Below are positions 58,124-64,000 of a stretch of DNA of 64,000 nucleotides, one piece after another. The notes beneath the pieces were generated by a model, which was not told where the DNA came from, ran no database searches, and saw nothing but the letters and a program-made list of their open reading frames with translations. The translations under genes and the position numbers were made by a program. How positions within the stretch are numbered: position 1 is the stretch's first letter; each line of letters begins with the position of its first letter. This DNA is from Ciona intestinalis (taxonomy: Eukaryota > Chordata > Ascidiacea > Phlebobranchia > Cionidae), in NCBI RefSeq assembly GCF_000224145.3, contig NC_020169.2, positions 4,484,957 to 4,548,956 on the forward strand, given 5' to 3'.

Positions 58124-61100
58124 TTAAACTGTCTTTTTCTTTCCCGCAAACACAACGGCAATTACAATGACTAGAATGAGTATGGTAACAGCGACACCGA
58201 GTATGATCCAAAGCTTATAGTTTTGGTACCAGAATTTCCTTTTAAGGTCGCTTGCTTTTTTGTCAAAAATTTTGGCCTTTTCTTCCAGTTCTTCTGCGTT
58301 GTTCTATGTAGAATAATGCAAGATAAAACTTTGAATGTCTGACTGTGACTAAAAACTAACACATGTGGTCGATAAATATAAGTGGGCACGGAATGTATAA
58401 TACAAAACACCCGTAACGAGTGCGAGGAAAAATAGGTGGATTTATTCATTAAGTAATTCACTAATTAGGGATAGCTAATCTTATTGCTAACCTTCAGCGT
58501 ATCCAGTTTTTCTTCTCGTTCTGCAAGCCTATCTGCATTTTCTTTCATACGTTCTACCACGTCGCCAACCTGTGATTTTGGAACGCTTATTATAGTTGCG
58601 CAATGCTGCGAGCAAAAATTAACATGGAAAATAACCATACACAAGCAATTCGTGCGTATAGAAGCATTATTTGGTCATGACCGTAATGAAACACGGCGTA
58701 TACTTTGAATGCAACCACTAGCCCGTAAACGCCAGCTTTACGAATACTTATACGGGGTATTTAAAAGATTTTTACAGAGCCTATAACTCAAGGTCAAGGT
58801 ATTTTTAAAATATCTTCTGCTAAAATGAAAATACCTGCCTCGTTAACAGCGAGTAATCGTCTTGATCAAATTAAAGTTTTAAAATAGAGTTTTAAAACTT
58901 AGGCTATGTAAGTTACAAGCTTACCATCTTATTCATTTCTCCTATCTTTTCCCCACCACTGGTACTTGCGCCTTTAGCTGGGGACCTCGGCATTTTGGGT
59001 GAGCCGGCTGGACTTGCCGGTTTTGAATGAACTGGTGTTGCGGTTAAACTGTGGCGGGGAGACTTGGCTGGCATAGTCTTAAACATAGAACTCATGTCTG
59101 CTTCTGTGAAAAAAACAAATCTTAAGTTTAAAAAATGTTAAAGGTGCGAATAAGAATATATATTGAATAGATATTTTTTTTTGAAAAAAGCAAAAACGTT
59201 TTTTTTTTGAAAAAAGCAAAAACGAAACTACTGTGCCAAATCGAGCATCGAACCCAATGACCTTCGGTTTGTCAACCACCGAATCAGCATGGCACCAGAA
59301 GTTACGCCACAAAAACAGCGCAGTCTTTTAGCTCGTCACACCTGGCAATATCGAAACGTTCCGAATCTCAATTACAACTTTAGTATTTATGGATACAAAT
59401 AAATTATCCCTTCTGAGTTTTGTACCTCTCTCCTCGTCAGCTTCCTCCGCCAGTTGATCCATGGACTGAAGAGGAGTTTTTTCATTTGCTTTCTTTCCTC
59501 TTGGTCTCACGGTCCTTCGAGATCCTTTAACTCGGCTAATTCTGTAATAAAATCATACGAACTTATTTGTTTGGGATCATGCTCGACAATATAAATTCAG
59601 CATATAATTATATTTGCCCTTGCCAAGACCGTGTTATAAGGACTATATCGTTGTTACCCTACACAAAAATAAATCGTTTAAATTACATCTGCAGTCAAAA
59701 GAAAGGGGGCAGATAAACGTGACCTAGACAGCAGAGAAACCAACTTAAAAAAGATTAAAGATATTTTCTGAAACTTCTACTTGGCCAGCAACCACTAAAA
59801 GTTCGTTTCTTCTATAAATAAAAGATACTGTATAGCCCGCTTACGTATTGAACAATATAAATAAACATTATATCGTGCATTGAATCAAATGCAAGTAAAT
59901 GTCAGTTTTGTTGGTCTGCGTTTTGTAACAAATATAGATCATAAACTGGATGAAGCATAAGAAATAGATAAAACTGTTCAAACGTGTATAACCTAAAATG
60001 ATTGTCTAGTAATTGGAAAGTATATAAAGTCTACGGACTTTTTAATTGATTCTCATTCACACTACACCAATATTCCAATGCGTTTGAACTAGCACGTCGT
60101 AAACAAACACAGATCGTGGTTTGGAAAAGCAAGAAATTGTGGTGCCAGCATTCACACACTGACCGCAATCATTTGCATTTAGTGCTAAAACGCACATTGA
60201 GCATTATCGTCCCATTTGGAAGTAAACTAAGAACATTAGACAATTTCATAACCGCATCCTTACGACTCTAAAAGAGCGTTGTTAAAAACATTAGGAAATT
60301 GGGATTTAAAACAAAATCATCGTTTAATTTAAATCCAACTAACCCAGTGGAGTGAATCGCTTCTTTGTTTTTCCTGGATTTCGTTTCTGAACAATGAACT
60401 TCAATCTTGTCTTGACATTTTTCGTGAACGTTGGTTCCGCATTCTGTATAGCAATACAATATAAATGATCATATGACGTTGCCTTATTGAAAACACTGCT
60501 AAATAACAATTAGTTCTTCGTGTGATATAAATCAAAGAGTATTAATGTATATACATTAAAAAAAGAAGAAACAGTTATTTTTACAAAACCTAAACCTGAG
60601 CATTTGATTCCTTGATTCACAACACCAACCAACAACTTTCCGCAAAAGTCACAGAATGTTGGTTGTTTATATGTTTTCTCACGAAAGTTATGCTGCCCAA
60701 CAATCTACAAAAAAAGACCAATCTGAAACTTGTTGGTTTGAACACAAACACGCTTCATATGCATTAGCCTTTACAAAATAACTGACACTCGACGCTAAAA
60801 AAAACTAACAATTTATAATCCAAGATCCAGAGCCTTAAAATATTCAGCCCTCGAGAGTCCGCATTCAAACATTGTAGTCTATAAGGGGAGACTGTACACC
60901 TTTAGCACGCAATATCCGTATATCCTGATCGTGTTTTAAACAATTGACAACGGTCTATGGGAGTCGTGGGGATACGGTTTTATAATTCTTTGAATATTCT
61001 TTGTTACAACCAAATGAAACGACAATTTACTAAAAAAAGGTGCCCACCTTCTCCCATCCTGCTATATATAGTAGATTCAACAATAATCCATGCATCAACT

Positions 61101-61806
61101 TACCACTTCAATACACGCCTTTGATAAATCTTCCTGGCATTTCTCATGTACATCCACTTCGCATCCTGTTCATATAGTAAATGTTAAATACAAAACATCG
61201 TTCGAACCAAGCCATAACAACGTATAATAGCTCGCGGTATTAGTTAGCGCAAGTAATACTACGTTTTTACTCAAGAATACTCTGTCTTACCCAATTAATA
61301 CATTAAGCACATATAGATTCTGTTTCTGTTGCTATACTAGGTATATTCGACTTGCTCTGTAAAACAGCTCTAAAAGGCAATATGAAAAACACCCAATTTA
61401 CGCTAGTCAAAAAAGAAGTGGCCTTTATACCTTAACTAAAAGACTATAAACGTTTTTGAAGCGTTAACCACACCAGAGCACTCACTTTTACAACGAAGTC
61501 CTTGTTTTCTGAGGCCAACCAGCAGACCACCACAATGCGCGCATAATGTGGGTCGTTTATAATTATGCAGCTGAAACATGTGCTGGCTTATCGACTGCAT
61601 GTTTTCGTCTTCAAACGGGTTTAAACTCGGCAAATCTTTTTCGAATGGATTTTTACTTTTGTCGTAATTTTCTATAAACGGGTTCAAACTCGGCGATCCT
61701 TCTTCGAATGGATTTTTTTCTTCTTGCTCAAAAGGGTTCGCCTAAAACATTCGCTCAGAATTACTGCCATGCCATTTAGTTTACAGTAGTTATAACGACT
61801 CACCAT
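58124..61806 (-). CDS. NPF-C1-C1-R-SNARE fusion membrane protein
   Basis: Nine exons, 61806-61804 (ATG only), 61741-61486, 61165-61104, 60704-60596, 60443-60344, 59541-59426, 59103-58925, 58569-58492 and 58303-58124, join in phase to 1,083 bases and 360 residues. Residues 1-47 carry five NPF motifs (at 3, 11, 21, 32, 42), ligands of EH-domain endocytic proteins. C1a: H55, C68, C71, C85, C88, H93, C96, C104. C1b: H112, C125, C128, C142, C145, H150, C153, C161. Both fit H-X12-C-X2-C-X13-C-X2-C-X4-H-X2-C-X7-C and keep the Pro, Gly and Gln of diacylglycerol-binding C1s (P65/G77/Q81; P122/G134/Q138). A basic, Ser/Pro-rich linker follows (176-265). The synaptobrevin-type SNARE motif (about 266-325) has the zero-layer Arg293 in LAEREEKL and RKFW before a membrane anchor (about 332-354) and a lysine tail. 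An in-frame stop lies nine bases before the ATG. Confidence 0.88.
60895..61068. mobile_element. MITE (~175 bp) in the C1/SNARE gene
   Basis: Shares atcctgatcgtgttttaaac and acggtctatgggagtcgtg with the element at 36024-36212, and ends ccttctcccatcctgctata. It lies in the intron between the two C1-domain coding parts (exons 61165-61104 and 60704-60596). Confidence 0.75.
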
Positions 61807-64000
61807 AATAATTTGTTATATCTTACTAACCTGCTGTTGCTGCTATACAACTACACAAACTAATTACACAATACAAGTTAATTATATAATAAAACGCGAT
61901 CTTTTTTTTCTGAATTTATCTTATGCGCATTAGCTGTGCGTTTGGTTCAGCAGTTCCAGCAGCATGTACCTAACTTTTAAGGTACTGTATCCACCCAGCT
62001 ACCTACACTGTAATAGATAAACCAGGAAGCCGCATATTGGTGATGGGACGTCCATCACAATAAAGAAAGCCAGCGGCGAAGAATAGGACTGGAAATGCGC
62101 CGCTTAAAGCACCCGAACCAAACAGCAGGAGCTACGTTTACGCTGCTGTTAACAGAACCAAACAATATTTGTTTAACAAGTTTCAACAATGTTTTGAACA
62201 AAGCTTTGTCAAGTTTGTTTAAAGAAAAAGACAAAAAAATACGGGATGAAATTAAATCTATAGCACCTTACCTTTACATTATTTCATCTTACACAACGAA
62301 GAAAGTAATTCCAAAGTTTTTAATCAACTGTTGCGACCTAAGACTAATCTACTGTACTGCTGTAAGGAAAGCAGAAAAGTCGTTCAGCGATAGGTCACAA
62401 AGAAAACTTACGTTGTTTGCTTCCAGCAATCTATTTGCTCAAGTAGTAGAAATACAAACAAGCCTAAGAAACAATAAATATAGGAATCCCAAACGGGCTT
62501 TTTACTACAGCATTAAGAGTTTTTACGCCACAAAAATAAGCTATAATTGACGTTATAAAATGAGCATGTGACTCAACGTAGTTTTAATACTATGTGGGAC
62601 TCTCTCTCAACTCTTGACTTAAAATTAACTGCGCGGTTCTATGACACATGTTACAACTCTGTCTGGGACCTCTCACGATAACAAGCGCTGTTTGCTCGCA
62701 GCAGCAAAAGCGCAAAGAACGTTTATTGAATTCCTCCCGACAGATTTTTGCATTTCCTTCTTCTTGGGTTAGCGCACACCAACGGTCGCACACACATGCT
62801 TTTAATAAGGCAATCTCATTCATACGTCCATCGCTTGCAGCCAAAAGAACGCCGTGAACTTATAATTACTCTTGATAACTGTAGCATTTACTCGCAGCCT
62901 GGTCTTTGTGTGTTCGTTTAAACCACAGGCCTATTATTATGTACGTATACAATTGCTAGGGCCGAAGCAAACTCTTTAAATCGCCACAACAACTGTATCC
63001 AAACCAACGCGACTGGTCAAATGAATACGACCGCCCTCTATAACCATATATGGAAAATACACTCATGTAAATCATACGCAAGCTTCCATTTAAGAGAACA
63101 TAGTAACAGGAATGATTTAGCACCTGTGACCAGCTGGCTATGAATAGTGACGCGAAGCTTTGTTCTGAATGCCTCACTGTCGTTTAATTTCCTGTATGAT
63201 GCATCATATGGTTACGTATTTACAGATATAACAAACAATCACGTTCATATCCGCCCCTAACCCACAAAGTACACTATATATACCCGACGCACCTCGTCAG
63301 TCACGACTCCTGTATTTTTCTTAATGGCGAGATTTCCCATTACAACATAAAGAAACTCGTGTGGGCAAAATCAGACCACCGCTACTGTCCTTGCCCACAA
63401 CTTGCCAGTATAAATAAAAATCCAGGTGGATATCCTTTATTTGCTTAATTTAGAAGATGACTTAATACTTGTTGACGTTTATTCACTTAGGCACACAACA
63501 CGCGCATTACAGCAACATGCATAGAGCAATCTAACTAACGCGTCCCTATGTACACTATAACGATCCATCATCCTTTACCAACGAAGAACGGAAGTACTTT
63601 CCATAAAGCACCGTGCTTACCAAGCCAGCTCCACTTACGCTACACGAACGAATAGAACACCCGACAATATTTAATACATAGAATTCAGTTCCAAATAAAA
63701 CAACCAAAAATTCGCCTCAAAACGCGTAAAAGACCTTTCAGTATCTTAGCTTACGACTTGAAATAATAAGTGAACGGGTAATTTAATTGTATTTATTTTA
63801 AGCCACATAGTTCAATCCACACCCTGACCCGCAGTACAGTATAAACATGAGTCAGTTCCAACACACTGCTAAGAAATAGGGGCTGACACACAGTAATTTT
63901 CTATACTGCCTTCATAGGAACGCCTGCGTATCCTGTCACGACGTGGGAAACAATATCTTATCAGTCAAATAAACGTCTATCGATGGCAGGACTTGGATTT
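61807..64000. other. Upstream region of the C1/SNARE gene, no identified gene
   Basis: The first part holds the 5'UTR of the C1/SNARE gene: a possible acceptor (gcaacagcag) lies just upstream of its ATG exon on the minus strand. From 62900 on the sequence is AT-rich with no recognisable exon, repeat or RNA gene. Confidence 0.4.
62095..62550 (+). CDS. Unrecognised 151-codon open frame
   Basis: ATG to TGA without interruption. The product is basic and rich in Lys, Ser and Asn (KALSSLFKEKDKKIRDEIKS; KVIPKFLINCCDLRL; NPKRAFYYSIKSFYATKI), without signal peptide or membrane span. The length is moderately unlikely by chance at this base composition, but there is no family match known to me and no promoter or poly-A support. 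It is divergent from the C1/SNARE gene, so it could equally be 5' exon material or chance. Confidence 0.2.
   Translation: MRRLKHPNQTAGATFTLLLTEPNNICLTSFNNVLNKALSSLFKEKDKKIRDEIKSIAPYLYIISSYTTKKVIPKFLINCCDLRLIYCTAVRKAEKSFSDRSQRKLTLFASSNLFAQVVEIQTSLRNNKYRNPKRAFYYSIKSFYATKISYN

Noticed and set aside
62590..62844. Cys-rich 84-codon minus-strand frame
   Set aside because: Cysteines follow no zinc-finger spacing I recognise and there is no promoter, poly-A or splice support.

Overview
The window looks like an AT-rich chordate genome with short introns, and gene content and protein similarity point to an ascidian of the Ciona type. It is full of short interspersed repeats: a tRNA-derived SINE, several MITE families, a hAT-like element and roughly 70-bp minisatellite units. 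Three runs of N (13814-13863, 28748-28872, 36502-36691) mark assembly gaps. I built gene models by hand: family resemblance of the translated pieces, GT/AG (or other) splice sites, and agreement of reading-frame phase from exon to exon.

Layout: 1-3022 (+) is the CDK9 kinase gene, lacking its first codons. Its 3' end is re-copied inside an A-rich degenerate repeat (3540-4600). 5072-11643 (-) is the complete RABGEF1/Rabex-5 gene, with an orphan WD-repeat exon on the opposite strand in one intron. 12888-18024 (-) is a KIAA0825-type (DUF4495) gene with one 3.1-kb exon; its only intron holds a hAT-like element inserted into an older SINE. 18923-22953 (+) is a complete flotillin-2 gene, divergent from the KIAA0825 homologue.

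23950-54700 (-) is SPAG17 (PF6, ciliary central-pair apparatus), reconstructed as 42 exons and about 2,230 residues. It contains an apparent in-frame tandem copy of five exons across an assembly gap (possibly two haplotypes assembled in series), a U12-type AT-AC last intron and a GC-AG intron. It also holds a two-exon fragment of histidine ammonia-lyase on the opposite strand and, in one 7.4-kb intron, two complete plus-strand genes: an orphan single-pass membrane protein and a small leucine-rich-repeat surface protein.

54701-64000 holds a TATA promoter with a 5' exon leading to the first coding exon of an unidentified gene (57287-57425, +). It also holds the most unusual gene of the window (58124-61806, -): a 360-residue protein joining five NPF motifs, two complete diacylglycerol-type C1 domains and a C-terminal R-SNARE with membrane anchor. 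Every exon junction of that model is phase-consistent. The architecture suggests a vesicle fusogen placed under direct lipid-second-messenger control, and I do not know of a described protein like it.

Most other genes are conserved single-copy housekeeping, membrane-traffic (RABGEF1, FLOT2, the C1/SNARE gene) or ciliary genes (SPAG17, and the orphan WDR90-like exon). Nothing suggests a shared pathway or an operon.
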